DNA of 64,000 bases from DUPQ01 sp022706885 (GTDB lineage Bacteria; Bacillota; Clostridia; DUPQ01), in contig JAKJBR010000002.1 in the NCBI GenBank assembly GCA_022706885.1, forward strand, positions 69,593 to 133,592, in the 5' to 3' direction. The notes beneath the pieces are model-generated. The model was not told where the DNA came from. It ran no database searches and was given only the letters and a program-made list of their open reading frames with translations. The position numbers were made by a program, and so were the translations under genes. Shown here piece after piece: positions 33,996 through 42,240 of the stretch; positions within the stretch are counted from its first letter, which is position 1, and the number at the start of each line of letters is the position of its first letter.

Positions 33996-34472
33996 ATGAG
34001 TGTTTTTGACAAGTTTCTAACCGAATTCTTAGGTTTCGAACAGGCAGCAGAAGAAAAACAAACTATAGCACCGGTAACAAGAGATGGTAAAACCAGATCT
34101 ACTGTTCAGATTAATCCTATTGTGGAGAGAATTGACGCATTGGATCAGATTGCCACGAAAAAAGTAGTGCCCATGGAACGTTGCACAGGTACTTTGAATG
34201 TAATGTACCCGGGCAGCTTCGAAGAGACAAAGAGAGTCTGCGATTCGCTTAAAGCAAACAGAGCGGTAATAGTCAATCTTGAACAGGTTGAAAAGGATCT
34301 GGCACAGAGAATAGTGGACTTTTTGAGCGGCACGGTATATACCCTTAACGGCGCTATAAGAAAACTTTCAGACAAGATATTAGTCGTAGCTCCTAGCGGC
34401 TATCATATCGATGATGAAAAGCAGGAACCGGCTAAAGTAACCGACACCAAATCCCGGTTATATGCCAACTAA
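33996..34472 (+). CDS. sepF: Cell division protein SepF
   Basis: 158 residues from ATG 33996, with AGAGGAGG 6 bases before it; the ATG at 33972 is upstream of that site. The N-terminal amphipathic membrane helix (MSVFDKFLTEFLGF) is followed by the SepF core (VMYPGSFEETKRVCDSLKANRAVIVNLEQVEKDLAQRIVDFLSG) and LSDKILVVAPSGYHI. SepF anchors and aligns FtsZ filaments at the septum. Confidence 0.95.
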   Translation: MSVFDKFLTEFLGFEQAAEEKQTIAPVTRDGKTRSTVQINPIVERIDALDQIATKKVVPMERCTGTLNVMYPGSFEETKRVCDSLKANRAVIVNLEQVEKDLAQRIVDFLSGTVYTLNGAIRKLSDKILVVAPSGYHIDDEKQEPAKVTDTKSRLYAN

Positions 34473-34481
34473 AGAGGTAAG

Positions 34482-34760
34482 ATGCTCAAGACCGTACTGA
34501 CCGTCATATATTATCTGCTATATGCTCTGTCATTTCTTGTGTTTATAAGGGTGATAGCATCATATTTCGGCGGTGCACGATTCAGCAAATACTATGAAGT
34601 GCTTGTACGGATGACCGAACCTTTCCTGGCACCTTTAAGAAATTTCATATCATGGTTGACCAAAGGAAAACCTTTGATGTTTGATTTTTCTTTCATTGCT
34701 TTATACATTATCGTTATGATTCTTCAGCGTATCATATTAGTGATACAGGCGAGTCTGTAA
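34482..34760 (+). CDS. yggT: YggT-family membrane protein
   Basis: A 92-residue protein with two transmembrane helices (about residues 3-24 and 66-88) flanking RMTEPFLAPLRNFI, the signature of YggT. It follows sepF by 9 bases with AGAGGTAAG as ribosome site. The family sits in division clusters and is thought to help membrane or K+ homeostasis. A strong terminator closes the operon. Confidence 0.9.
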   Translation: MLKTVLTVIYYLLYALSFLVFIRVIASYFGGARFSKYYEVLVRMTEPFLAPLRNFISWLTKGKPLMFDFSFIALYIIVMILQRIILVIQASL

Positions 34761-34781
34761 AATCCTCATATTTATATAAAT

Positions 34782-34813
34782 AAAATACCATATGGAGTAT
34801 ATGGTATTTTCTT
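34782..34813 (+). terminator. Terminator after yggT
   Basis: AAAATACCATAT (34782-34793) and ATATGGTATTTT (34799-34810) make a perfect 12-bp stem with a 5-base loop GGAGT, and the 3' arm ends in a T run. A-run on the 5' side makes it potentially bidirectional. Confidence 0.85.
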
Positions 34814-34946
34814 CCGTTCAAAAAATCATACTTTATCACATACCGTTTAATTGCGGTATAGAAGAGATAGAATACTGTTGAAAAGATTGTATAATGGATA
34901 TATAATATAGTCATAGGTCAGAGAAAGTCAGACTGAAAGGAAAGAT

Positions 34947-35834
34947 ATGGAGTATAAAGATTATTATAAAATCCTCGGAGTAGAAAAGAAAGACGACAAG
35001 GATACAATAAAAAAAGCATACAGGAAACTGGCGAAGAAATTTCATCCGGACAACAATCCCGGCAACAAAAGAGCCGAGGAGAGGTTCAAGGAAATAAATG
35101 AGGCTTATGAGGTGCTTTACGATGATGAAAAGAGAAAGCGCTATGACACCATGGGCATGAATGACTTTTCTTCCGCAGGTTTCGATCCGTCGGCATACGG
35201 ACAACAATACTCATATAATTACGGCGGCAGTTCGGGTTTTTCACGGTCCAATGATTTTTCCGATTTCTTTAATATGTTTTTCGGCGATCTGGGTATGGGA
35301 GCCGATGTATTCGGGCAGTCTTCGGGACGCAAGTCCAAAGCCGCATCCCGTCAGTTTGACAGTGAAGCCTCCATGAAAGTTTCTATCGAGGACGCATTGG
35401 CTCAAAGGGAAATGATTGTTTCCATAAATGATAAAAAGGTTAATCTGAAAATACCCGAAGGAATACGGTCGGGACAGAAGATAAAGATGAAAGGACAGGG
35501 ACAGGGGGGAGGAGACCTTTATATAAAAATAGAGCTTCAGGACACACCCAACCTGACACTGGAAAATGATGACCTTATAAAAACGGTGGATATATATCCC
35601 TGGCAGGCATATTTCGGTTCGGTAATCCAGGTGGAAATGCCGGACAATACCCTGAAGGTTACCATACCCAAAAAGATAAAAGGCGGAGCCAGGATAAGGA
35701 TAAAGGAAAAAGGCTACTATAAAAAGGATAAGACCCGAGGTGACTTATATATCAAAGTAAATATAGTCAATCCTGTAAGAATGTCCGAAAAGGACGAAGA
35801 AATATATAAAGAACTGTCAAACAGGTTCGGTTAA
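34947..35834 (+). CDS. J-domain co-chaperone, CbpA-like
   Basis: A 295-residue protein: J domain with HPD at residues 33-35, a Gly/Ser/Phe-rich linker (about 75-125) and two C-terminal substrate-binding beta domains (MKVSIEDALAQREMIV, LKIPEGIRSGQKIKMKGQGQGGGDLYIKI). It lacks the cysteine-rich zinc region of DnaJ, which makes it a CbpA-type (class B) protein that stimulates DnaK. No dnaK is near. AAAGGAAAG precedes the ATG. Confidence 0.92.
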   Translation: MEYKDYYKILGVEKKDDKDTIKKAYRKLAKKFHPDNNPGNKRAEERFKEINEAYEVLYDDEKRKRYDTMGMNDFSSAGFDPSAYGQQYSYNYGGSSGFSRSNDFSDFFNMFFGDLGMGADVFGQSSGRKSKAASRQFDSEASMKVSIEDALAQREMIVSINDKKVNLKIPEGIRSGQKIKMKGQGQGGGDLYIKIELQDTPNLTLENDDLIKTVDIYPWQAYFGSVIQVEMPDNTLKVTIPKKIKGGARIRIKEKGYYKKDKTRGDLYIKVNIVNPVRMSEKDEEIYKELSNRFG

Positions 35835-35849
35835 TGATAAAATACGCAT

Positions 35850-36221
35850 ATGAAAAAGGCGGACATCATTCTCATAGTCATTCTTATATGCGTATTCTTA
35901 ATATTCTTGGGACTGCATCTTTTCAATGATTCAAAAAAAAGCGATATTCTTGTAATACAGCAGGATTCAAAGGTTATTTACAAAGAGTCCATACACAAAG
36001 ACAATGAGATACAAATAAAAGACCGATACGGTAATATAACCAATATCGTAACTATTAAAGACGGTACCGCATATATGTCTTTTGCCGATTGTGCAAACAA
36101 GGATTGTAAGCATATGGGGAAACTTACACCAAGCTCAAAAAAACAGATAGCCTGTCTTCCCAATAAAGTTCTTGTTTACCTTATATCAACGGATTCGGAA
36201 GTGGACGGTGTGACAAGATGA
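35850..36221 (+). CDS. NusG domain II-containing membrane-anchored protein
   Basis: A 123-residue protein: one N-terminal transmembrane helix (residues 5-24), then a beta-rich domain with VIYKESIHKDNEI, and a Cys pair in MSFADCANKDCKHMGKL plus IACLPNK. This is the NusG-II-like (PF07009) family, always seen as small surface proteins next to a Gx transporter, as here. The Cys pattern may form a disulfide or bind metal. Overlaps the next gene by 4 bases. Confidence 0.85.
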   Translation: MKKADIILIVILICVFLIFLGLHLFNDSKKSDILVIQQDSKVIYKESIHKDNEIQIKDRYGNITNIVTIKDGTAYMSFADCANKDCKHMGKLTPSSKKQIACLPNKVLVYLISTDSEVDGVTR

Positions 36222-36727
36222 ACAGAACAAAGAAGATAACGATATCCGCAATATTCGCAGCTTTGGCAATAGCCTTGAGTGTTGCTGAAAGCTTTATACC
36301 TTTTTCCGCAATAGCTCCGGGCGTAAAATTAGGGTTGGCCAATGTGGTACCTTTGACGCTTCTTTATGTGTTCGGACCCGCATATGCCATATCGGTACAG
36401 GCTGTAAGAGTATCGGTTGCGGGATTGCTTAGGGGAAATATTGTTACCTTTCTGTTCAGTTTCTTCGGGGGAATGGCTTCCATAACAATATGTTCATTGA
36501 TTAAAAGGCAGAAGAGGGTGGAGTTTTCCGTAATAGGTTTGAGTGTGATAGGTGCAGTAATACATAATGCTGCACAGTTTTTTACCGCATTGGTCATCTT
36601 AAAGAATCTGAACATATTCTGGTATATTGCCGTTCTTACGATATTTGCGGTGATAGCGGGAGTGCTTACCGGCTTAATCTCAAAGTATACAATCAAGGCA
36701 TTGGAAAGATATTCAAACAGATTTTAA
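36218..36727 (+). CDS. Gx transporter-family membrane protein (formerly heptaprenyl diphosphate synthase component I)
   Basis: A 169-residue protein of about five transmembrane helices with FIPFSAIAPGVKLGLANVVPLTLLYVFGP and the Gly-rich SFFGGMAS. Members resemble the substrate-binding (S) components of ECF-type transporters; the older name reflects genome context rather than activity. It is coupled to the NusG-domain-II protein. The ligand is unknown. Confidence 0.85.
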   Translation: MNRTKKITISAIFAALAIALSVAESFIPFSAIAPGVKLGLANVVPLTLLYVFGPAYAISVQAVRVSVAGLLRGNIVTFLFSFFGGMASITICSLIKRQKRVEFSVIGLSVIGAVIHNAAQFFTALVILKNLNIFWYIAVLTIFAVIAGVLTGLISKYTIKALERYSNRF

Positions 36728-36781
36728 TTATCCGCAATTTAATTGTATAATACTATAAGAACAAAGAAAAAGGAGTTCAAT

Positions 36782-37612
36782 ATGAGCAGAGCCGATGATA
36801 TATTCAAAAATATGTGCAGAGATATAATTGATAACGGATTTTGGGATACCGGTCTGGATGTGCGTCCCAGATGGTTAGACGGAACACCTGCTCATTCTGT
36901 AAAGAAATTCTGTGTCGTTAACAGATATGATTTAAGTAAAGAGTTTCCCATATTGACACTGCGTCCCACACGGTTTAAGGGAGCTATTGATGAAATGCTG
37001 TGGATATGGCAGAAGAAGTCCAATAATATAAAAGATTTGAACAGTAAAATATGGGATGCCTGGGCGGACAGCGAAGGCTCGATAGGTAAGGCATACGGAT
37101 ACCAGTTGTCGATTAAGCATAAATACAAAGAAGGAATGTTTGACCAGGTGGACAGGGTTTTGTATGATTTGAAGAATAACAGAGCAAGCAGAAGGATAAT
37201 TACCAATATATATGTTCACGCCGACCTTCATGAAATGAATCTGTATCCCTGTGCATACAGTATGACTTTCAATGTGTCGGGTGATGTGCTTAACGGTATA
37301 CTGAATCAGCGTTCCAATGATGTGCTGGTTGCAAACAACTGGAATGTCGTACAGTACGCCGTACTTATGCATATGATGGCTCAGGTTTCGGGCTTAAAGG
37401 CGGGAGAACTGGTTCATGTAATAGCCGATGCTCATATTTATGACCGACATATTCCCCTGGTGGAGGAGTTGTTAACAAGAGAGCCATACCCCGCACCGAC
37501 ATTTTGGATAAACCCGGAGATAACGGATTTCTATGATTTTACCGTGGAGGACTTTAAACTGAAAAACTATCAGAAGAATGAGCAGATAAAAGATATTGAG
37601 GTTGCCGTATGA
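36782..37612 (+). CDS. thyA: Thymidylate synthase
   Basis: 276 residues from ATG 36782, 6 bases after AAAGGAG; the frame to 36743 upstream is dismissed. Motifs include LTLRPTRFKGAIDEMLWIWQKKSNN, the catalytic Cys in NLYPCAYSMTFNVSG, QRSNDVLVANNWNVVQYAVLMHMMAQ and VIADAHIYDRHI. It methylates dUMP with methylene-THF, yielding dihydrofolate that the adjacent FolA recycles. A TATAAT box at 36745-36750 may start the unit. Confidence 0.96.
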   Translation: MSRADDIFKNMCRDIIDNGFWDTGLDVRPRWLDGTPAHSVKKFCVVNRYDLSKEFPILTLRPTRFKGAIDEMLWIWQKKSNNIKDLNSKIWDAWADSEGSIGKAYGYQLSIKHKYKEGMFDQVDRVLYDLKNNRASRRIITNIYVHADLHEMNLYPCAYSMTFNVSGDVLNGILNQRSNDVLVANNWNVVQYAVLMHMMAQVSGLKAGELVHVIADAHIYDRHIPLVEELLTREPYPAPTFWINPEITDFYDFTVEDFKLKNYQKNEQIKDIEVAV

Positions 37613-38109
37613 ATATAATTGTTGCGGTGGATGAGCACTTCGGAATAGGAAACTTAGGCAAAATACAGTGGAAGATAAAAGAAGATATGGATTTTTTCAG
37701 GAGGAGCACCTTGAACAAAACCGTAATCATGGGCAGGAAAACACTGGATTCCTTCAAGTGCGGAAAACCTCTGAAGAACAGGCATAACATAGTACTTACA
37801 AGAGATAAGTGCTTTAAGAGAGAGAATGTAACGGTTGTGCACAGCGTAAAGCAAGCTTTAGAAAAAATATCCGATATAGATACCGGTGATGTATACATAA
37901 TAGGCGGACAGAGCATATATGAGGCTTTTTTGCCCTATTGCGATAGAGCATTTGTAACAAAAGTGCACGGTGTATTCGATGCCGATACATATTTTCCCGA
38001 TCTGGATAAATCGGATGAATGGAAGTTGATTCATCAGTCGGACAGACAGATTACCGAGTCGGGTATACATATAACTTTTTGCGAGTATGAAAGAGTAAGG
38101 CATGAGTGA
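37609..38109 (+). CDS. folA: Dihydrofolate reductase
   Basis: A 166-residue enzyme: VAVDEHFGIGNLGKIQWKIKEDMDFFRR (active-site Asp and Trp region), VIMGRKTLDSF and YIIGGQSIYEAFLPYCDRAFVTKVHG. It reduces dihydrofolate with NADPH, closing the cycle with thyA, which it overlaps by 4 bases. Its own 3' end overlaps the membrane glycosyltransferase by 8 bases. Confidence 0.95.
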   Translation: MNIIVAVDEHFGIGNLGKIQWKIKEDMDFFRRSTLNKTVIMGRKTLDSFKCGKPLKNRHNIVLTRDKCFKRENVTVVHSVKQALEKISDIDTGDVYIIGGQSIYEAFLPYCDRAFVTKVHGVFDADTYFPDLDKSDEWKLIHQSDRQITESGIHITFCEYERVRHE

Positions 38110-39355
38110 CGGCGGCAAAAAATCCATACGGATAAACAAAACCTATCTCATATTAGGTGTCATATACTTAATAGCATTTGTTGTCCGTATATTTATAGCA
38201 GGTTCCATAACCGGGCACCTTACCGATATGGGTTGTTTCAGTTACTGGGGCGAACAGGCATACAATGAAGGACTGTCGGAGTTTTACAACGGCAAACTTT
38301 TCTGTGACTATCCCCCTCTTTACATTTATGTACTGTGGGTAATAGAAGCATTAAGAAGAGCGTTCGGCATAGTTTTTGCAATGCCGGCACATCTGATATT
38401 GCTCAAACTTCCCACCATAATATTTGATTTGTTATCCGCATATTTTGTATTCAGGATAGCTAAGACAAGATTTTCCGATAAAACATCAATAAATCTGTCG
38501 GCCTGCATGGCATTCAATATTATGTATATTCTCAACTCTTCGGCTTGGGGTCAGATTGACAGCATACTGACATTGCTTATCGCAATTACGGCATACAATA
38601 TCATGAATAACAAACTGCATTTTGCAACGGTGGCATATATATTTGCGGTGTTACTGAAACCTCAGGCATTCATATTTGCTCCCATATTGATTTTCGCATA
38701 TATAAAAAGCAGAAATCTTAAGAAAGTTATAACTTCTCTTTTGATAGGAGCGGGCATATTTGTTGTTGTAATACTGCCCTTTGCGATAGGTCAGAAGCCT
38801 TTATGGATATTCGGATTGTATTTCGGTACCATGGGGCAGTATGCGTATGCAACGGTTAATGCATATAACCTGTATGCATTGTTGGGACTCAACTGGATAC
38901 CGGACAGTGAGATAATGTTGCTCTTCCCATACAAAATTTACGGCTATATCGCAATAGTAGGAGTGTGCGTATTGACAACGGCGGCTTTCATAAAAGGGCA
39001 TAAAAAACCGGGATTTACCTTTGCCACAGCGGGACTGCTTATGACGGTGGTGTTTACATTTGCAACCAAGATGCATGAGCGATATATTTTCCCTTCCATC
39101 CTTCTGGTACTTGCCGCCTTTATATTCTCCAATGACAGAAGATTTCTGTATATACATATTTTGCAGACACTGACCTGCTTTGCCAACTGTGCATATATAC
39201 TGCACCTGAATTACAAAAACAGTTATGACTTTTTCTCGCCGTTTATGGCTATAGTATCAGCCGTAACGGTATTTTCTACATTATGGTACATTAAAGTATA
39301 TATACAGCTATATATTATGAATAAAGATAATATGCCTTCAAAGTATTTGACATAA
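38102..39355 (+). CDS. Multi-pass membrane glycosyltransferase-like protein (Gpi18/GT-C type)
   Basis: A 417-residue protein with about ten transmembrane helices. The first loop carries the GT-C like acidic stretch GHLTDMGCFSYWGEQAYNEG and KLFCDYPPLYIYVLWVIEAL; later NSSAWGQIDSILTLLIAITA and ATKMHERYIFPSILLVLAAF match the mannosyltransferase (COG5542) family. These use polyprenyl-phosphate sugars to glycosylate a lipid, polymer or protein. The acceptor is unknown. The start lies inside folA. Confidence 0.75.
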   Translation: MSDGGKKSIRINKTYLILGVIYLIAFVVRIFIAGSITGHLTDMGCFSYWGEQAYNEGLSEFYNGKLFCDYPPLYIYVLWVIEALRRAFGIVFAMPAHLILLKLPTIIFDLLSAYFVFRIAKTRFSDKTSINLSACMAFNIMYILNSSAWGQIDSILTLLIAITAYNIMNNKLHFATVAYIFAVLLKPQAFIFAPILIFAYIKSRNLKKVITSLLIGAGIFVVVILPFAIGQKPLWIFGLYFGTMGQYAYATVNAYNLYALLGLNWIPDSEIMLLFPYKIYGYIAIVGVCVLTTAAFIKGHKKPGFTFATAGLLMTVVFTFATKMHERYIFPSILLVLAAFIFSNDRRFLYIHILQTLTCFANCAYILHLNYKNSYDFFSPFMAIVSAVTVFSTLWYIKVYIQLYIMNKDNMPSKYLT

Positions 39356-39417
39356 CGGGCATATTGAGTGAAAATATATGCGAAAGATAAATATTGTTTG
39401 GACATGAGGACAAATAA

Positions 39418-40629
39418 ATGAAACACAAAAGACAAATCATCAATTCAATCAAAAAAGCAATAGTTGTAGTACTGATACTGATATTATCGGTATTGTTTGT
39501 TTCTTGCGGTGACTATCTTGAAGCGGTGGGTAATATTGCAGAATCACCCGTATTACCAAGTAAGACACCCAAACCTACCGAGTCACCGACGGAAAAGCCA
39601 TATGAAACGCCGGAACCTACGCAAACACCTGTGGAAAGTATAGTTCCGACTGAGACACCTGCTCCCACACCCGATCCTTCTTTGATACTTACTAATAATC
39701 CTCTTACGGGGAAAGAGCAATATATGCATGAGTTTTCACTGACCGCAAAACCTGTAGCTGTGATTTTGGAGAATAAAAGGCAGAGCTTGCCGCAGATAGG
39801 TATATCCGAAGCAGACATAGTGATAGAAATGCTGGTAGAGTATGACATATCCCGTTTTATGGCCATATATCAGGATCCGTATAAGGTGGAGAGAATAGGG
39901 GCGGTAAGAAGTTTACGTTCCTATTTCACAAAGATAGCATTGGCATTCGACAGCTATATATTCCATTACGGATTCAGCGATTACGGTGAGGAAAATGCCA
40001 AACAGGACCTTATAGACAGAGGATTGACCACGGTAAACGGTATTTACGGAGAAGATAACGGTCATCCCTATTGGAGAGACCAAGACAGAATTGCATCGGG
40101 AATAGAATCGCTTCACAGTGTCGTTACCGCCGGAGAGAATGTTTTAGCTTCAATGAAAAGTCTTTCAAGCGATAAGATAAGTAAAGAAAACAGAGACAAT
40201 GTATTTAATTTTTCTGCGGAAAGCAGCACCAAAAACGGTAAGGAAGCATCAAAGGTTTATCTGACCGGCGCTTATATAAGCAGTCCGTACTTCATATATG
40301 ACCAAGCTAAAGGCGAGTATACAAGGTATCAGTTTTCCGATGTGCAGATAGACGGAAATACAAATCAGCCTGTAACCGTAGAAAATCTTTTCGTACTGAA
40401 AATGGAAACCCGTTATACCGAAGATGCCGCCAAGCATGTTCTGATTACCACTCACGGTACCGGAACCGGTTACTATATAAATGACGGAAAGTACATTGAA
40501 ATACAGTGGAGCAGAGAAACCGATTGGTCAAAGTTTGTCTTTACCGCAAACGGAGAAGAAATAAAGGTGGCACCGGGTAATACCTGGATATCCTGTATTC
40601 CTTCGGATAAATATATATCAATAAAGTGA
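39418..40629 (+). CDS. DUF3048 (YerB-like) lipoprotein
   Basis: A 403-residue protein with a signal peptide and Cys (LFVSCGDY) for lipidation, a Pro/Thr/Glu-rich spacer (about residues 42-88, TP repeats) and the DUF3048 domain (MHEFSLTAKPVAVILENKRQSLPQIGISEADIVIEMLVEYDISRFMAIYQD). YerB proteins are surface-exposed and uncharacterised. The long Pro/Thr spacer suggests it spans the cell wall. A second Pro/Thr lipoprotein follows 7 bases later. Confidence 0.85.
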   Translation: MKHKRQIINSIKKAIVVVLILILSVLFVSCGDYLEAVGNIAESPVLPSKTPKPTESPTEKPYETPEPTQTPVESIVPTETPAPTPDPSLILTNNPLTGKEQYMHEFSLTAKPVAVILENKRQSLPQIGISEADIVIEMLVEYDISRFMAIYQDPYKVERIGAVRSLRSYFTKIALAFDSYIFHYGFSDYGEENAKQDLIDRGLTTVNGIYGEDNGHPYWRDQDRIASGIESLHSVVTAGENVLASMKSLSSDKISKENRDNVFNFSAESSTKNGKEASKVYLTGAYISSPYFIYDQAKGEYTRYQFSDVQIDGNTNQPVTVENLFVLKMETRYTEDAAKHVLITTHGTGTGYYINDGKYIEIQWSRETDWSKFVFTANGEEIKVAPGNTWISCIPSDKYISIK

Positions 40630-40636
40630 GAAATAA

Positions 40637-41560
40637 ATGAGAAAAATAATTGCCCTCTTCTTTATACTGCTGACCGTACTTAATCTATCTTGCTGTGTTA
40701 AACCGACAGAACAGCCTTCATTTACACATGCTCCGACAGTTATGCCTGAAGTATCTCCCACAGAGATAATTCAACCGACAGAAAGTATTCCGACAAAAGA
40801 GCCGGCTACACCGAGTCCTACTCCTACGGTCATACCTCCCGGCAGCACATACATAGAGTTTTATGACCTTTATGCAGACCTTACAAAAACCGGGGAAATG
40901 AAAAAAGATACCATTCATTGGAGTGAAAAAGGACAAAGAACCGAAGTATTTGATAAGCATAATGTCATTACAACAATAGATACCGAAGAAAAGGTAATGT
41001 ACCTCACATTCAATTTAGGATATGAGCATGTAAGAGGTAATACCGAAAAACTTCTGGAGATACTTAAAAGCAGAAATATATCGGCTACTTTCTTTCTTGT
41101 AGGGGAGTTTATTGAAGTATTTCCCGAAAAAGTGAGAGCTATTTATGCTGACGGTCATACTTTAGGAGCACACAGTTATTACCATATACCTCCTTCCCAT
41201 ACAATGACCGATGAAGAATACATAGAGGATTTTATTAAAACGGAAAAACTGCTGAAAATTGCATTGGATTCCGATTACAAAAGGATGAGATATTACAGAC
41301 CGATATCGGGCGAATACTGTGAAAGGGATTTATACATTGCGAAAGCATTAGGTTACACGACGGTACTGTTTGATGCCACATATTCCGACTGGAACAGGAC
41401 GGTTATAAACGGATATGAATATGCATACAACGAACTTGTAAAGGATATACATAAAGGAGCCATATATCAGCTTCACATAGTGACTCCGGACAATATAGAA
41501 GCATTACCGGTTTTTCTTGATGAACTTATCGGCGACGGGTGGATGTTCAAGGCTTTTTAA
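40637..41560 (+). CDS. PdaA-like polysaccharide deacetylase, catalytic Asp replaced
   Basis: A 307-residue protein with a signal-type N-terminus ending in LSCC, a Pro/Thr spacer (about residues 23-68) and a NodB domain. Motif 1 reads TFNLGYEHVRGNT, where PdaA has TFDNGYENGYT, so the catalytic base Asp is Asn (N126). The metal His pair is intact (AHSYYH, H179/H183), as are RPISGE (R221) and the DATYSDWNR segment typical of PdaA. PdaA deacetylates muramic acid for spore cortex delta-lactam. Loss of the Asp predicts weak or no activity. Confidence 0.85.
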   Translation: MRKIIALFFILLTVLNLSCCVKPTEQPSFTHAPTVMPEVSPTEIIQPTESIPTKEPATPSPTPTVIPPGSTYIEFYDLYADLTKTGEMKKDTIHWSEKGQRTEVFDKHNVITTIDTEEKVMYLTFNLGYEHVRGNTEKLLEILKSRNISATFFLVGEFIEVFPEKVRAIYADGHTLGAHSYYHIPPSHTMTDEEYIEDFIKTEKLLKIALDSDYKRMRYYRPISGEYCERDLYIAKALGYTTVLFDATYSDWNRTVINGYEYAYNELVKDIHKGAIYQLHIVTPDNIEALPVFLDELIGDGWMFKAF

Positions 41561-41567
41561 TTAATAA

Positions 41568-41595
41568 TTGACAAAACATGTCCGTATGGTAAAAT
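41568..41595 (+). promoter_or_regulatory. Promoter for the DivIC-like gene
   Basis: TTGACA (41568-41573), 16 bases, TAAAAT (41590-41595), 28 bases before the ATG at 41624. Confidence 0.55.
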
Positions 41596-41623
41596 ACATT
41601 TACACTAAAGAGGAAGGCTTTTA

Positions 41624-41902
41624 ATGAAGAGCAGAACCAAAAGAAGACTATTCACATTAATATCATTCGCATTCATTGTATATTTTATATATATCATCTT
41701 TTCGCAACAGCCGAGAATTGATATGCTGATGACAAAAAAGCTAAGAGTGGAGGAAAAGATAAAAGAGCAGGATGCCATACATGAACAGCTGATCTATTAT
41801 CAATCTATAGCCGGTACCGACCGGTACATAGAGATGATGGCAAGAATAAGGTTAGGTTATGTAAAGGCCGACGACCTTATATTCATAGATGCGGACAGAT
41901 AA
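41624..41902 (+). CDS. DivIC/FtsB-like septum formation protein
   Basis: A 92-residue bitopic protein: basic N-terminus, one transmembrane helix (residues 8-27), a leucine-rich coiled coil (about 33-60) and the ending IEMMARIRLGYVKADDLIFID that matches the DivIC/FtsB family (ARxxLGyvkpgE). It joins DivIB and FtsL at the septum. AGAGGAAGG precedes the ATG. Confidence 0.85.
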   Translation: MKSRTKRRLFTLISFAFIVYFIYIIFSQQPRIDMLMTKKLRVEEKIKEQDAIHEQLIYYQSIAGTDRYIEMMARIRLGYVKADDLIFIDADR

Positions 41903-41921
41903 GAAAGTGTAAAACAGGATA

Positions 41922-42191
41922 ATGTGGACTATAAGATTTTGTGACAGTAATACCAGATATATAGTTTTAGTAAGAGAAGCACTGTTTGACGGTGCCGTTT
42001 TATACAGCAAAACAGAAGAAACCATTCTGAGATTATGCAGGAAGCTTACCGTGGTTACACAGGAATGTCTCGGAGTTAGGTGTGAACCGTATAAGTACAT
42101 GTCCGATCCTAAAAAGGAGCGGTTTTACGAGGTTAAGCCCACAACCATTGATATAGTATACGAAAGCTTACTCAGTATTTTGAATCATTAG
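41922..42191 (+). CDS. Hypothetical 89-residue protein
   Basis: An open frame 19 bases after the DivIC-like gene with ACAGGAT before the ATG. It encodes a mixed alpha/beta sequence with three Cys (FCDSN, RLCRK, QECLG) and a charged segment YMSDPKKERFYEVKPTT. It has normal codon use and no competing frame. No family recognised; not membrane-associated. It could be in the same transcript as the DivIC-like gene. Confidence 0.5.
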   Translation: MWTIRFCDSNTRYIVLVREALFDGAVLYSKTEETILRLCRKLTVVTQECLGVRCEPYKYMSDPKKERFYEVKPTTIDIVYESLLSILNH

Positions 42192-42240
42192 TCCATAAGG
42201 ATTAGTGCAGGTGCAAAGAGAATAAAGGAGAAAGGATTCC

